This document shows, in pieces, positions 36,040 through 45,312 of a DNA stretch of 64,000 nucleotides. The stretch spans positions 25,195-89,194 of the forward strand of contig NZ_ML762429.1 of the NCBI RefSeq assembly GCF_009498735.1, in the 5' to 3' direction. Origin of the DNA: Gracilibacillus oryzae (GTDB lineage: Bacteria > Bacillota > Bacilli > Bacillales > Amphibacillaceae). The translations under genes and the position numbers were made by a program. The notes beneath the pieces are model-generated. The model ran no database searches. It saw only the letters and a list, made by a program, of their open reading frames with translations, and had not been told where the DNA came from. Positions within the stretch are counted from its first letter, which is position 1. Every line of letters starts with the position of its first letter.

Positions 36040-37269
36040 TCATGTTTTTCGTTTTTTTATATAAACAGGTTTTACTGATGGAATATTACTCACTAGCTCC
36101 TTTCGATCAAGCAAGCTGGTAAATTCCACACTAACCGGCACGGGAAGTTTAGAAGATAATTGATATGTGACTATATTTTCCGACCAGTTGCCGGCATTAT
36201 GGGAATCCAGCAGAAAATGCAATCTCTCTTCCTGTTCAAGCACTTGCCATGCATCTGGAACTTCCGACAAACTATATACAGCTTCTTGAATCTCCTTAGC
36301 ATCGATGACTCTCCCACCAAAAGCAATCCGGTCCTTGGCTCTTCCATAATGAGTCAATATCGAACCAGAGCGCCCGCATTTGCATACAGAAGGCTTTACT
36401 GAAATAATGTCTTCATTGAAGTATCTTAGCAGTGGAGAGGCTTTGTGAGAAAGGGTGGTAATCGCCGCATATCCTTTTTCTCCAGTGGCAACAGGCCCCA
36501 ATCCATCTTCATCAAGTACTTCCACATAAAAATCCTCTTCCACAATATGCATATGACCATATTCACACATTGTAGCAATGTTGGCAGTTTCGGTAGAACC
36601 ATACATATTAAATACAGGGACACCCCACAATTTCTCAATATGCTTCCTGCGTTTGTCGGTCATTAATTCTCCAGCAACACAAATGGCACGTAACTGCTGG
36701 AAATCTTTACTCAGATCCATACCCTCAAGCCGAGCTGTTTCTGCCAAAAGCTCCATTTCCCGAGGCAATCCTGCCAAAACAGTGACAGATAACTTTTTGA
36801 TCAGACTTAAGACCCTGGGATATGGCATAACGACAGTGCGTCCACTTGCTGGTACAACGCCTGCCCCTGTCTGCCATGCTGCATCCTGCATTAAGAATGC
36901 GGGAAGTGCCATTGCATAGGGGAAACGGATCAGCACAAGATCACTTGAAGTTAACTTGACACCACATTCCTTTAATTGTCTTCCACCTGTTTGTAAATCT
37001 TCCTTTGTAAACCACGAAGCAGATGGTTCACCAGTCGTGCCAGTTGATTCATGATATTGGGCAATTTCCGTCCAATCTACCGCCAGCGTTCCAAAAATCC
37101 CTGCTTCTCTCAGATCCTGCTTTGTTGTTAAAGGGAGGGTGCTGATCTGACTCCATTCCACTCCCTGTCTGGGAAAGGCGGATAACTTTCGTCTATACAA
37201 AGGGGAGTTTTGTAAATGTGTATACATTTCCCGAAATTTACGCTCTCTTTCCTCATTGCCTTCACTCAC
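36040..37269 (-). CDS. PaaK-like adenylate-forming enzyme (first in list)
   Basis: 409 residues from the GTG at 37269, with AAAGGGGG 7 nt upstream; the ATG at 37287 lies within that site. Phenylacetate-CoA ligase-like: P-loop [30 protein letters not shown] (metal-binding Cys pair) and [17 protein letters not shown]. PaaK enzymes adenylate an aryl acid and form a CoA thioester. At 409 residues it is a little shorter than the usual 430-440. Probably acts on the product of the chorismate lyase in this operon; it may have its own acyl acceptor. Confidence 0.85.
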   Translation of the reverse strand: MSEGNEERERKFREMYTHLQNSPLYRRKLSAFPRQGVEWSQISTLPLTTKQDLREAGIFGTLAVDWTEIAQYHESTGTTGEPSASWFTKEDLQTGGRQLKECGVKLTSSDLVLIRFPYAMALPAFLMQDAAWQTGAGVVPASGRTVVMPYPRVLSLIKKLSVTVLAGLPREMELLAETARLEGMDLSKDFQQLRAICVAGELMTDKRRKHIEKLWGVPVFNMYGSTETANIATMCEYGHMHIVEEDFYVEVLDEDGLGPVATGEKGYAAITTLSHKASPLLRYFNEDIISVKPSVCKCGRSGSILTHYGRAKDRIAFGGRVIDAKEIQEAVYSLSEVPDAWQVLEQEERLHFLLDSHNAGNWSENIVTYQLSSKLPVPVSVEFTSLLDRKELVSNIPSVKPVYIKKRKT

Positions 37270-37300
37270 GATGACACCCCCTTTCATCTGATTCTTTTAT

Positions 37301-38647
37301 TTAATCTGTAAAAACTCTTGTTGCTTTTCCAAATGTCCTTGGGATATCATCGCGAATCACTACTTTACATTCGACCCCAATACGGTCAGCCATATGCTTC
37401 TTGATTTTTGCTGCCAATTGTCTTTTACTTAAATTTGTCCGGAACTTCTCTGCCTCAATCGTTAAGTTTCCTTGCTCTAGTTTAAGGTGATACCACAGAC
37501 CTGCTTCCGGGACTTCCATGAGGAAATGTTCGATTAAGAAAGGGGAATAATCTTCTGCACCTAAACGAAGCATATGTTCCTGCCGTCCTCTTAACTCAAG
37601 GACATCCATGTTGATTCCACACTCACATATTGATTGTGTTAATTTCCCCAGATCGCCAGTACGATAGCGCACCATTGGCATTCCTTCTCTTAGCAGTGTT
37701 GTTACAACAATTTCTCCTGTTTTGCCATATGGAAGCACCTCTTCTGATGCTGGATCAACAATTTCCACTTTTACGTGACCTTCCATGATGTGGTACCCTT
37801 TATGGTTACTGCATTCCACTCCAATAACCCCACACTCTGTTGAACCATAAAAGAAGGAAACTTCACACCCCCACCATTTCTCCAATCGTTCACGGAAAGT
37901 AGAAGAACAACCTTCCCCTGTAAGCCAGATTTTCTTGAGACGAATGTCTTCCCCGATTTTGATGCCATATTTCTCACTTTCTTCTGCTAAAAGAGCAGCA
38001 TATGAGGGGGTTGTTGTCAGAACAGTTGCCTGATATTCCTTCATCAATTCTAATGACTTGTCAACAGGTGCCATATAGCCACCTTTTCCTAGAGACAGCA
38101 CAGTTGTCCCAAATGCAAATTGAAATAAACGCTGAAAGCCAAGACCTGGCAAGGCAAATTCATATGGCAAGGCAATTGCAGTAATGTCCTCTTCTTTTTC
38201 TTTAAAAAGTTCCTCATATTTTGGAAGCAAATCGTAAACATATTGATCTGCAAGTGTGTAAGAGGTGTAGATCGGCTTGCCTGATGTTCCGCTTGTAAGG
38301 TGAACTTGGCCGATTTCCTTCGGTTCGACACATAATAATTTTCCTTTATCCCCTCTGATAACATCCTTTTTCAATTGAGGTACTTTTGAAAGTTGTGTTA
38401 AATTATCAATTTCCGGATCTTGAAATCCAGCCTCTTCTAATCTTGATCGGTAATATTCGTTGTGTTCCCACACATGATTTAGTGTTGCATTAACTGCTTT
38501 CAGCTGATACTCCTCTACCTGATGGCGAGGCAGCTTTTCGATTGTTTTTCCTTCATCATCTAATTGCTCATAGAAGTCCTTGAACTGTTCCAGATGAGAG
38601 GAATGCTGATCAATCGAAACTGTCATTTTATGCGTTTGTCCTTTCAT
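37301..38647 (-). CDS. PaaK-like adenylate-forming enzyme (second, operon-leading)
   Basis: 448 residues from the ATG at 38647 (GGAGG 6 nt upstream). PaaK-like signature: HLTSGTSGKPIYTSYT, FFYGSTECGVIGVE, CECGINMDVLELRGR and a C-terminal PaaK-like domain (SKRQLAAKIKKHMADRIGVE) with a DIPRTFGKATRV end. It is clearly related to, but well diverged from, the enzyme encoded just downstream (30 bp gap), so the two may use different acids or act in sequence. Leading gene of the aromatic operon. Confidence 0.85.
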   Translation of the reverse strand: MKGQTHKMTVSIDQHSSHLEQFKDFYEQLDDEGKTIEKLPRHQVEEYQLKAVNATLNHVWEHNEYYRSRLEEAGFQDPEIDNLTQLSKVPQLKKDVIRGDKGKLLCVEPKEIGQVHLTSGTSGKPIYTSYTLADQYVYDLLPKYEELFKEKEEDITAIALPYEFALPGLGFQRLFQFAFGTTVLSLGKGGYMAPVDKSLELMKEYQATVLTTTPSYAALLAEESEKYGIKIGEDIRLKKIWLTGEGCSSTFRERLEKWWGCEVSFFYGSTECGVIGVECSNHKGYHIMEGHVKVEIVDPASEEVLPYGKTGEIVVTTLLREGMPMVRYRTGDLGKLTQSICECGINMDVLELRGRQEHMLRLGAEDYSPFLIEHFLMEVPEAGLWYHLKLEQGNLTIEAEKFRTNLSKRQLAAKIKKHMADRIGVECKVVIRDDIPRTFGKATRVFTD

Positions 38648-38853
38648 GTACATCCTCCATTCCCTCTTGTTGATAATTCAATGAAAGTGATTGAGTAAGA
38701 ACTCTTCTCCTTCCTTTACTCTTTATAAAATGCAGGGATGCTAATAATTGACTCGGACAAACATTTATTTATGAAAAAACTAATCATTTGATCCAAACTG
38801 TTCTGATAGAAAGTTCATATTGTAACTAGCACCAATCGTTAACTTTTTTCATA

Positions 38854-38869
38854 AGAGATTACGATCTCT
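38854..38869. promoter_or_regulatory. Inverted repeat in the divergent aromatic/TPR promoter region
   Basis: AGAGAT-TACG-ATCTCT, a perfect 6-bp inverted repeat centred 65 bp before the TPR-like start and about 215 bp upstream of the PaaK start. The surrounding 280-bp region (38648-38926) has no gene and should contain both promoters. I found no confident -35/-10 pair. Confidence 0.35.
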
Positions 38870-38926
38870 CACGTTAGTGGTTGCGTGACTCTTTACACCT
38901 GTCATTCTCAAAGGAGGAAGCTATTG

Positions 38927-39433
38927 ATGAAAAACAATGCTGCTAAACAGTTGGAAGAAGGAAGAAAAATTCTGATGAAAGGTGTGACTGGAGATAAGCA
39001 AGCTGTCAAGAAAGCACATGAGATTTTCGCAGCACTTCGAGGGTCTGAACCAAATAACGCAATTGTCGTCGCCTATCACGGAAGTGCACTGACACTTTTA
39101 GGCCGTGATGCCGCTCAACCTATCGAGAAAGCAGATAAAGCTGAGGAGGGTCTGAACTCTCTTAATCAGGCAATATCTATGGATCCCAACAGTAAGGAAA
39201 TTCGATTGCTGCGCGGGAAAGTGTGCCTTCGTTTGCCAGAATCCTTTTTTCAATGCTCCAAAATTGCTATTCAGGATTTTACATTCTTACTTGATCAGTA
39301 TAAAAAAGATGCTAACTACCTTCCAAAAAACCAAGTTCAAGAGATTATCAAGGATCTGAGTACAGCCTATCAAAATGCTGGCAATGAAGCAGAAGCAAAA
39401 AAGGTTTTACAGCAATTAGACGAAGTGAACTAA
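38927..39433 (+). CDS. TPR-like protein A of the aromatic locus
   Basis: 168 residues from the ATG at 38927 (AAAGGAGG 9 nt upstream); an in-frame ATG at 38885 has no such site. All-helical, with TPR-like spacing. It shares a core with the protein at 39462: AYHGSALTLLGRD, GLNSLNQAISMDPNSKEIRL and LPESFFQCSKIAIQDFTFLL. No catalytic motif. TPR folds mediate protein contacts, so it is probably a scaffold. Divergent from the aromatic operon and followed 28 bp later by its paralogue. Confidence 0.6.
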   Translation: MKNNAAKQLEEGRKILMKGVTGDKQAVKKAHEIFAALRGSEPNNAIVVAYHGSALTLLGRDAAQPIEKADKAEEGLNSLNQAISMDPNSKEIRLLRGKVCLRLPESFFQCSKIAIQDFTFLLDQYKKDANYLPKNQVQEIIKDLSTAYQNAGNEAEAKKVLQQLDEVN

Positions 39434-39461
39434 CGTCGTAAAAGTAAGGAGGGTATAAAAT

Positions 39462-40229
39462 TTGGCAGATACTGGTGATAGACCAATCAGTGGTATATTT
39501 GGAAAAGTTCATTTATTACACAAACAAGCAGTAGCAGGTATGCCAAATGCTGTTCAAGACGCACTTCAATTCTTAAAGGAGGCACGATCCTCCAATCCTG
39601 ATAATCCGATCTTGAAGGCTTACCATGGCAGTACCATGCTGTTGATGGCTCGTGATGAAACTAAACCGCTTGATCGATTAAGATGGGCAGACTCTGGACT
39701 GAAGCTGCTGGATGAGGCAGTGAACGCTGATTCTGATAATGCTGTAATCCGGCTTATACGAGGCAGATCCTCTTTTAAATTACCTGAAAAGCAATTTCAA
39801 AGATCCTCAACTACAATTGAAGACTATAAATTTGTTATTGATCAGGAAAGGTTGGGTAATCAGATTCTGGATCACCAAGATTACTTGCGGCTAATGTATG
39901 AAACTGGTGAACTGTATTATAAGATAGGTCAAAAACAAACAGCTAAAAACTATTGGACTAGTCTAAAAAACAAGACGTCCGATAGTGATTTTCAACGTCT
40001 TCTTAACATGAAGTTAGCACAAGTAGAGGAACAGGATTATGTTGAACCTGAAGCGGAAGTAAAAAAACCAATGTCTATTCTGATAAGTGAAGCCGCTCGT
40101 GTTACGGGAAATGAACTCCAATACTGGGCAAACCAGTTCAAGCAACAGGAAGAACCGAAAAAAGCGGAAGAACCCGAACCCCAGCCAAGAGGCTTGAACA
40201 AAAGACGTAGAAGGAGAAGACGTAGTTAG
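39462..40229 (+). CDS. TPR-like protein B with polybasic C-terminus
   Basis: 255 residues; TTG start 8 nt after GGAGGG. The first 150 residues are paralogous to protein A (AYHGSTMLLMARD, GLKLLDEAVNADSDNAVIRL, LPEKQFQRSSTTIEDYKFVI). A second helical part, a Glu/Pro-rich linker and the tail KRRRRRRRS are additional. The polybasic end suggests binding to an anionic surface, nucleic acid or polymer. Function unknown. Confidence 0.6.
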   Translation: MADTGDRPISGIFGKVHLLHKQAVAGMPNAVQDALQFLKEARSSNPDNPILKAYHGSTMLLMARDETKPLDRLRWADSGLKLLDEAVNADSDNAVIRLIRGRSSFKLPEKQFQRSSTTIEDYKFVIDQERLGNQILDHQDYLRLMYETGELYYKIGQKQTAKNYWTSLKNKTSDSDFQRLLNMKLAQVEEQDYVEPEAEVKKPMSILISEAARVTGNELQYWANQFKQQEEPKKAEEPEPQPRGLNKRRRRRRRS

Positions 40230-40272
40230 TTATGCTCATATTTGGATGCTTCTTGGAAGGGGGTGTTAAGTA

Positions 40273-40560
40273 ATGGAAAGGCCCGACCTTAAACAATTGG
40301 CTCAGGAATGGAAGGAACAATCGAAGCCGATCATAACACAAGCATTAGTCAATGGAGCTTCACAAATGAGCAAGAATATGAATAATGCTGCCAAAGAGGC
40401 CAACCAGTCACCAAAAATTCTATTTGGAATAATCAGAAATACAGTAACAAATGGATTGTTGTCAACCAGTCAGGATATTATGGCAAACAGTTTAGATATT
40501 ATCAGAAAAGACCGTAACAAAGGTTTTCAACAAGAGAAGCAAAAACAAGAAGAAGTCTAA
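40273..40560 (+). CDS. Unknown helical protein, 95 residues
   Basis: Asn-, Gln- and Lys-rich helical protein (ITQALVNGASQMSKNMNNAA; NTVTNGLLSTSQDIMANSLD) without known domain. AAGGGGG lies 9 nt before the ATG. It ends the plus-strand run of the two TPR-like genes, and a strong terminator follows. Its composition recalls the small helical protein encoded at 34178. Confidence 0.55.
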   Translation: MERPDLKQLAQEWKEQSKPIITQALVNGASQMSKNMNNAAKEANQSPKILFGIIRNTVTNGLLSTSQDIMANSLDIIRKDRNKGFQQEKQKQEEV

Positions 40561-40595
40561 GATTTGCTAAGACAGCAGTGAATGGGAAGATAAAT

Positions 40596-40621
40596 CCCCC
40601 GCATGTTTTTTCATGCGGGGG
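40596..40621 (+). terminator. Strong intrinsic terminator after the TPR-like operon
   Basis: CCCCCGCATG pairs perfectly with CATGCGGGGG across a TTTTTT loop; TTCTAATT follows. Confidence 0.8.
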
Positions 40622-40748
40622 TTCTAATTAAAGTGATTCAGCCGGTCCGTCCTTCACGCTTTGCTCTCTATCGATTTCATTTGTTCTTGCACCCGAACTT
40701 AAAAACTACTAACTTCAGGACTTTAATTTTACTTTTCCCCTTTTTGGT

Positions 40749-41357
40749 TTATGATAGACTTAATTTACCAAATGAAAAATAAGAAACCTGCATTAACACA
40801 AAACTCAATAGGCTGGCACCAACAAAGGGAATGATCCCAGGAAAATGACTGTACAATAAATATACGACGATCACCCCAAGCAGCATTGCCAATGTCTGAA
40901 CCGGTCTTCCGATTGCAATGATGAAGGCGTATTTTATGTAATCTCTCACTTTCATGTCATAATGAACGAATATAGGAAAAATATATAGAGTGACAGTAAA
41001 ATAAAGGAAGAGAAGTACCATAAAGATCATAGTTATCAAGCTGTAAACCGGGTGTGTAATTCCCTGGAAAAATTTAAAATCCACATAAATGAATACACCA
41101 ACTATCGTTACTATATATCCCAGAATGTTTGATTTTTTAAAATCAGCTTTAAAATACTGCCAGAACAACTTAAATATTGGTACATCTCTCTCCCCCAATA
41201 CCCATCTTCTGGTAACTGCAAACATTGCAGAAGTGGCAGGGAACAAACCTAATATACCCAAGCCAATAATGGTACATACTATCCACATTACATTCACATA
41301 TATAAGGCGTGCAATCCATTCACTTACCCGGTATACACTTGCAAACCAACCATCCAT
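40749..41357 (-). CDS. DUF624 (YesL-like) membrane protein
   Basis: 202 residues with about five membrane segments; DUF624 signature GILGLFPATSAMFAVTRRW and the FWQYFKADFKKSN stretch. YesL-type proteins are regularly encoded beside oligosaccharide ABC importers in Bacillus, with no proven activity. It lies 156 bp downstream of the solute-binding protein gene, with a hairpin in between, so expression may be partly separate. Confidence 0.82.
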   Translation of the reverse strand: MDGWFASVYRVSEWIARLIYVNVMWIVCTIIGLGILGLFPATSAMFAVTRRWVLGERDVPIFKLFWQYFKADFKKSNILGYIVTIVGVFIYVDFKFFQGITHPVYSLITMIFMVLLFLYFTVTLYIFPIFVHYDMKVRDYIKYAFIIAIGRPVQTLAMLLGVIVVYLLYSHFPGIIPFVGASLLSFVLMQVSYFSFGKLSLS

Positions 41358-41471
41358 GCTATACTCTCCTTTATCTTATATCTATAATAATCCCGGCATT
41401 TTAGAAACACTTTCGAGTGATATAATTTTATTCGAACAATCAAGTAAACGTAATTACCATCAACTATAGAA

Positions 41472-41496
41472 AGGAAGGATGATAAACATCCTTCCT
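41472..41496 (-). terminator. Hairpin downstream of the first importer operon
   Basis: AGGAAGGATG (41472-41481) and CATCCTTCCT (41487-41496) are perfectly complementary. The minus-strand T tract is short (TTTCTAT), so it may only partly stop read-through into the YesL gene. Confidence 0.55.
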
Positions 41497-41512
41497 CCCC
41501 AATATAGTTGTA

Positions 41513-43135
41513 TCAGCTTTCTTGATATCGTTTATATGCCGCTTTCTCAATTTCCATATATTGATCCAGTCCCATACTTTCTACTTGCTCCACATAACTA
41601 TCCCATTCACTGAAAGGAATGTCACCCGATACAAACCCAGCTTCCATTTCACTAATATACGTATGCATATCAGAAGCTGTGGATTGCTTGAACTGTAATT
41701 CCTCTTCTGTATAGTTAAAACTGTTCCAAATTTCTTCTGGTGCATTTGGTGCCACCTTTTCTCCAACTGCAAGAGAACTTGGCAGGGATTCAGAACCTTT
41801 AAAATACTTTTCTTGTACATAGCCAGGATAGCTTCCACCCATCCAGGTAACATATGGTGATAATGCCTGGTCCATTGTTAATCCATCTGGGTTATTGGTA
41901 AACTCCTCGAAGAATTGCATAGAACCATCTTCTGTTACTTCATATGTTTCTCCTTCAACACCCATGAATTGAAGAGTTGCTCCTTCTTCACCAAAGAAAT
42001 GATCTATCCAGCGAATTGTTGCTTCCGGATGCTGATTGTTATTTGTAATGGCAAATGCTCCTACATGGACAAGTGGTGATTTCAGGTGACTGTATAACTT
42101 ATCTCCATGCGGACCTTCCATTGCTCCTAAACCAATGTAATCATCTTGGCCACTGAATACTGTTTCAGGGTTAGGCACGATAGCTGAACCCAATACGCCA
42201 TTTGTACCTTTTGCATTTAGTTTGGTGTCATCCATTGTATAAATTTCACTGTCAATTAATCCTTCACTGTACAACTTATTAACAAACTGCAATACTTCTT
42301 TGAATCTCTCATCTGTACGAATAAAGCGTAATTCATCAGTACCTGGTGCTACATCGACATATTTATTTCCTACACCTCTTGTACCGATTCCCCATGATCC
42401 TTTAATCGAGTCAATGATCTGATTTGTACTTGTTGCACTAAACGGAATCTCATCATGCTCTCCGTTCCCATTTAAATCTGTTTCTTTAACAGCCTTTAAA
42501 TAAGCATAGAACTCATCAATTGTTTTAGGTTCTTCCATATTCAGCTGTTCAAGCCATGACCCTTTGACCCAAATTGGTTTTCCAATCAGCATTGGCATAA
42601 ATTCAGGGCTATAATAAGATGGCAAAGAATAAATATTTCCATCAGGCATCGTAAGTCCTTTTCTAATATCAGGATGTTTCTCCATAACTGCCTGGAAATT
42701 TGGCGCATATTCCTCGATCAAATCGTTTAATGGGATAAATACTCCTTGTTTCCCATAGTTGTATAAGTCTGCAGATGGAATACGAGCAGAATACAACACA
42801 TCAGGGTAATCCCCACTCGCTAATGCCAGATTTCGTTTTTCTGTCAACGTTCCAAACGGTACCTCATCAAAATTGACATTAATGCCAGATTTTTCGGCAT
42901 ATGTCTTAAAAACAAGCGTTTCTTCATAATCATCTAAATTTCCTTCATACTTCCCTGTGAAAAATGTCAAATCAATCGGTTCCTTCACAATAGGAAATCC
43001 TTCTGTGTTCACATTTTCTAAAGACTCTGTTCCACTCTCATTCTCCTCTGGTTCCTGGGCGCTTGAATTGTTACATGCTGTTAAGACAAATAATAAAACT
43101 AACAATGAAATGTAAAGCAAGTGATTTTTTTTCAT
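41513..43135 (-). CDS. Lipoprotein solute-binding protein of an oligosaccharide ABC importer (system 1)
   Basis: 540 residues from the ATG at 43135, with GGGAGG 7 nt upstream. Signal peptide with lipobox LTAC. It is the large LplA/YtcQ type of extracellular binding protein (GIGTRGVGNKYVDVAPGTDE; HPEATIRWIDHFFGEEGATL). It captures an oligosaccharide outside the cell for the two permeases encoded just upstream. The paralogue at 51141 has the same size and layout. The ligand, probably plant- or algal-derived, is not known. Confidence 0.87.
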   Translation of the reverse strand: MKKNHLLYISLLVLLFVLTACNNSSAQEPEENESGTESLENVNTEGFPIVKEPIDLTFFTGKYEGNLDDYEETLVFKTYAEKSGINVNFDEVPFGTLTEKRNLALASGDYPDVLYSARIPSADLYNYGKQGVFIPLNDLIEEYAPNFQAVMEKHPDIRKGLTMPDGNIYSLPSYYSPEFMPMLIGKPIWVKGSWLEQLNMEEPKTIDEFYAYLKAVKETDLNGNGEHDEIPFSATSTNQIIDSIKGSWGIGTRGVGNKYVDVAPGTDELRFIRTDERFKEVLQFVNKLYSEGLIDSEIYTMDDTKLNAKGTNGVLGSAIVPNPETVFSGQDDYIGLGAMEGPHGDKLYSHLKSPLVHVGAFAITNNNQHPEATIRWIDHFFGEEGATLQFMGVEGETYEVTEDGSMQFFEEFTNNPDGLTMDQALSPYVTWMGGSYPGYVQEKYFKGSESLPSSLAVGEKVAPNAPEEIWNSFNYTEEELQFKQSTASDMHTYISEMEAGFVSGDIPFSEWDSYVEQVESMGLDQYMEIEKAAYKRYQES

Positions 43136-43154
43136 AAAATAACCTCCCATTTGA

Positions 43155-44039
43155 TTATCCTTTTAATGAACCAATCATTACACCTTTAACAAAGAATTTC
43201 TGTAGAAATGGATAAATGATTAACATTGGTAAACTTGCAACTACTACTACGGCATACTTCAAACCTTCTATTTGGAGAAGGTGTTCGGCAAGAACATCTG
43301 TCCCTGAACTTGTCATCGCAGACATGTCTTCCTGAATCAGCATTTGTCTTAAAAATAATTGAAGCGGGAATTTATCTTCATCTGACAGATAAATCAGTGC
43401 ATCAAAATACGAATTCCAGTGTCCAACCCCATGGAATAATGCCATTACTGCAATAATAGGCATAGAAAGCGGCAGAATAATTCGAACCAGTAAGGTTATA
43501 TTATTGCAACCATCCATCGAAGCAGCTTCTCGCAGTTCATCTGGGATACTTTGGAAAAAGGTTCGCATAATAATAACGTTATATACAGATACTGCTCCAG
43601 GCAAAACGATAGCCCAGATAGTGTCCAGCATTCCCAGATCTTTGATTAATAGATAGGTAGGTATCATACCTCCACCAAAAAACATGGTAAATATAATGAA
43701 CCCTGTAATCACCTCCTTGCCATAGAAATCTCTGCGTGACAGAGGATAGGCAATCAGAATAGTAAACAATATATTAATAGCTGTTCCAAAAACCGTATAA
43801 ATGATAGTGTTTCTGTATCCTATCAACACATCTTCATTCTGGAAAACGGTCAAATAGGACTCTATATTAAATTCCTTCGGTAACAGCCATACTTCTCCTA
43901 ACACTGTCCGTTCTGGATTACTGAAAGATGCACTTAATACATAAATCAGCGGGTATAGCATCAGACAAGCGACTACTATCAGGATGGAGTATATAAAAAT
44001 TGTGAACATCTTATCTCTTAAGCTTAACTTTTTAAACAT
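43155..44039 (-). CDS. Sugar ABC transporter permease, LplC/YtcP type (system 1)
   Basis: 294 residues from the ATG at 44039, with GGGAGG 9 nt upstream. Six membrane segments and the EAA loop ELREAASMDGCNNITLLVRI facing the ATPase, with a typical C-terminal KGVMIGSLKG. No ATPase gene is in the operon; the shared MsmX/MsmK-type ATPase is expected to be encoded elsewhere. Lies 19 bp upstream of the binding-protein gene. Confidence 0.87.
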   Translation of the reverse strand: MFKKLSLRDKMFTIFIYSILIVVACLMLYPLIYVLSASFSNPERTVLGEVWLLPKEFNIESYLTVFQNEDVLIGYRNTIIYTVFGTAINILFTILIAYPLSRRDFYGKEVITGFIIFTMFFGGGMIPTYLLIKDLGMLDTIWAIVLPGAVSVYNVIIMRTFFQSIPDELREAASMDGCNNITLLVRIILPLSMPIIAVMALFHGVGHWNSYFDALIYLSDEDKFPLQLFLRQMLIQEDMSAMTSSGTDVLAEHLLQIEGLKYAVVVVASLPMLIIYPFLQKFFVKGVMIGSLKG

Positions 44040-44066
44040 CTGGTTGTACCTCCCACACACATTCGC

Positions 44067-45035
44067 TTACCATAAGCTCACCTTATTTACCCTATGTGCC
44101 ATATAATTTACCATTAATAAGATAATTAAATTTACAACAGATTCAAATAATCCTATGGCTGCCGAATAACTATATTGCGAACCTAGAATCCCTGTACGGT
44201 AAACATGGGTTGAAATAACATCCGAAGCACTCATATTTAAACTATTTTGCATTAAGAATACCTTTTCAAAACCTACACCGAGAATACTTCCGCATTGCAA
44301 AATCAGCATGATAATAATAGTAGGTTTAATGCTTGGCAGATTAATATGCCACATACGCTGTAATCTGCTTGCACCATCTATTTCTGCTGCTTCATGCAGC
44401 TGAGGATCAACTGCAGCTAAAGCGGCTAAATAGATAATCGAACTCCAGCCCATATTCTGCCAAACTCCTGAAAATACATAGAGGGTTTTAAACCATTCAG
44501 GTTCTGTCATAAAGGAGATAGGTTCTCCGCCAAATAAGACAATGATTTGGTTCACAATACCAGTCTGTGGTGATAGAAGTAAGAAGAGAAGTGCCACCAC
44601 TACTACACCTGATAGAAAATGCGGTGCATATGTAACTGTTTGAATAAAGGATTTAAAATATCTGTTTCGAACTTCGTTAATAAGTAATGCAAGGATTATA
44701 GGAATCGGAAAACCTACTGCAAGTTCATATAATCCAATAAGTAATGTGTTAGAAAGTAACCTTTCGAAGTAAAAGCTTTCAAAAAACCTTGTGAAATGTT
44801 CGATCCCTACCCAGGGGCTGCCTAGTATTCCCTCAACTGAGATAAAATCTTTAAATGCAATTTGCACTCCATACATAGGAACATATTTAAATATAATAAA
44901 GTAAATAATCACAGGTAGAATAAGCAAATACAAATCCCAGTTTTTACGGATACGTTTAAGCTTCTTTCCTTTTCTCTTAACCTTTGTGGGTAGTGTCATA
45001 TTTTCCATTGCTGGTTGTTCATTCAATCTTTTCAC
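44067..45035 (-). CDS. Sugar ABC transporter permease, LplB/YteP type (system 1)
   Basis: 322 residues, six membrane segments, a basic N-terminus (KRKGKKLKRIRK) and the EAA loop QLHEAAEIDGASRLQRMWHI. First gene of importer system 1. Partner of the LplC-type permease just downstream. Confidence 0.87.
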   Translation of the reverse strand: MKRLNEQPAMENMTLPTKVKRKGKKLKRIRKNWDLYLLILPVIIYFIIFKYVPMYGVQIAFKDFISVEGILGSPWVGIEHFTRFFESFYFERLLSNTLLIGLYELAVGFPIPIILALLINEVRNRYFKSFIQTVTYAPHFLSGVVVVALLFLLLSPQTGIVNQIIVLFGGEPISFMTEPEWFKTLYVFSGVWQNMGWSSIIYLAALAAVDPQLHEAAEIDGASRLQRMWHINLPSIKPTIIIMLILQCGSILGVGFEKVFLMQNSLNMSASDVISTHVYRTGILGSQYSYSAAIGLFESVVNLIILLMVNYMAHRVNKVSLW

Positions 45036-45130
45036 CCACCTTATTATTAATAAATTTATATCAGCTTTGTACTTTTTGCTGCAAGCAGATTAATATATCG
45101 TGGTAGAATTGGAGCTTCCATATAAAAATC

Positions 45131-45144
45131 TGATATCGATATCA
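45131..45144. promoter_or_regulatory. Perfect 14-bp palindrome between system 1 and its AraC regulator
   Basis: TGATATCGATATCA is its own reverse complement, in the 277-bp divergent region (45036-45312) between the importer operon and the AraC-type gene. It is a candidate operator. The remainder of the gap is AT-rich and shows no second clear copy. Confidence 0.4.
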
Positions 45145-45312
45145 CAAATTCTCACCATATATCTACCAATTAAAAATAGATAATTGAACATGCCCCCTTC
45201 ACATATTGCTTACAAAAACTTTACATTAATCACCTTTATAAGCTAATTTGTTGTTGCTATAATCATTATAGATTTTGAGGAAATCTAGGACAATGGTAAG
45301 ATTATTAGGAAG

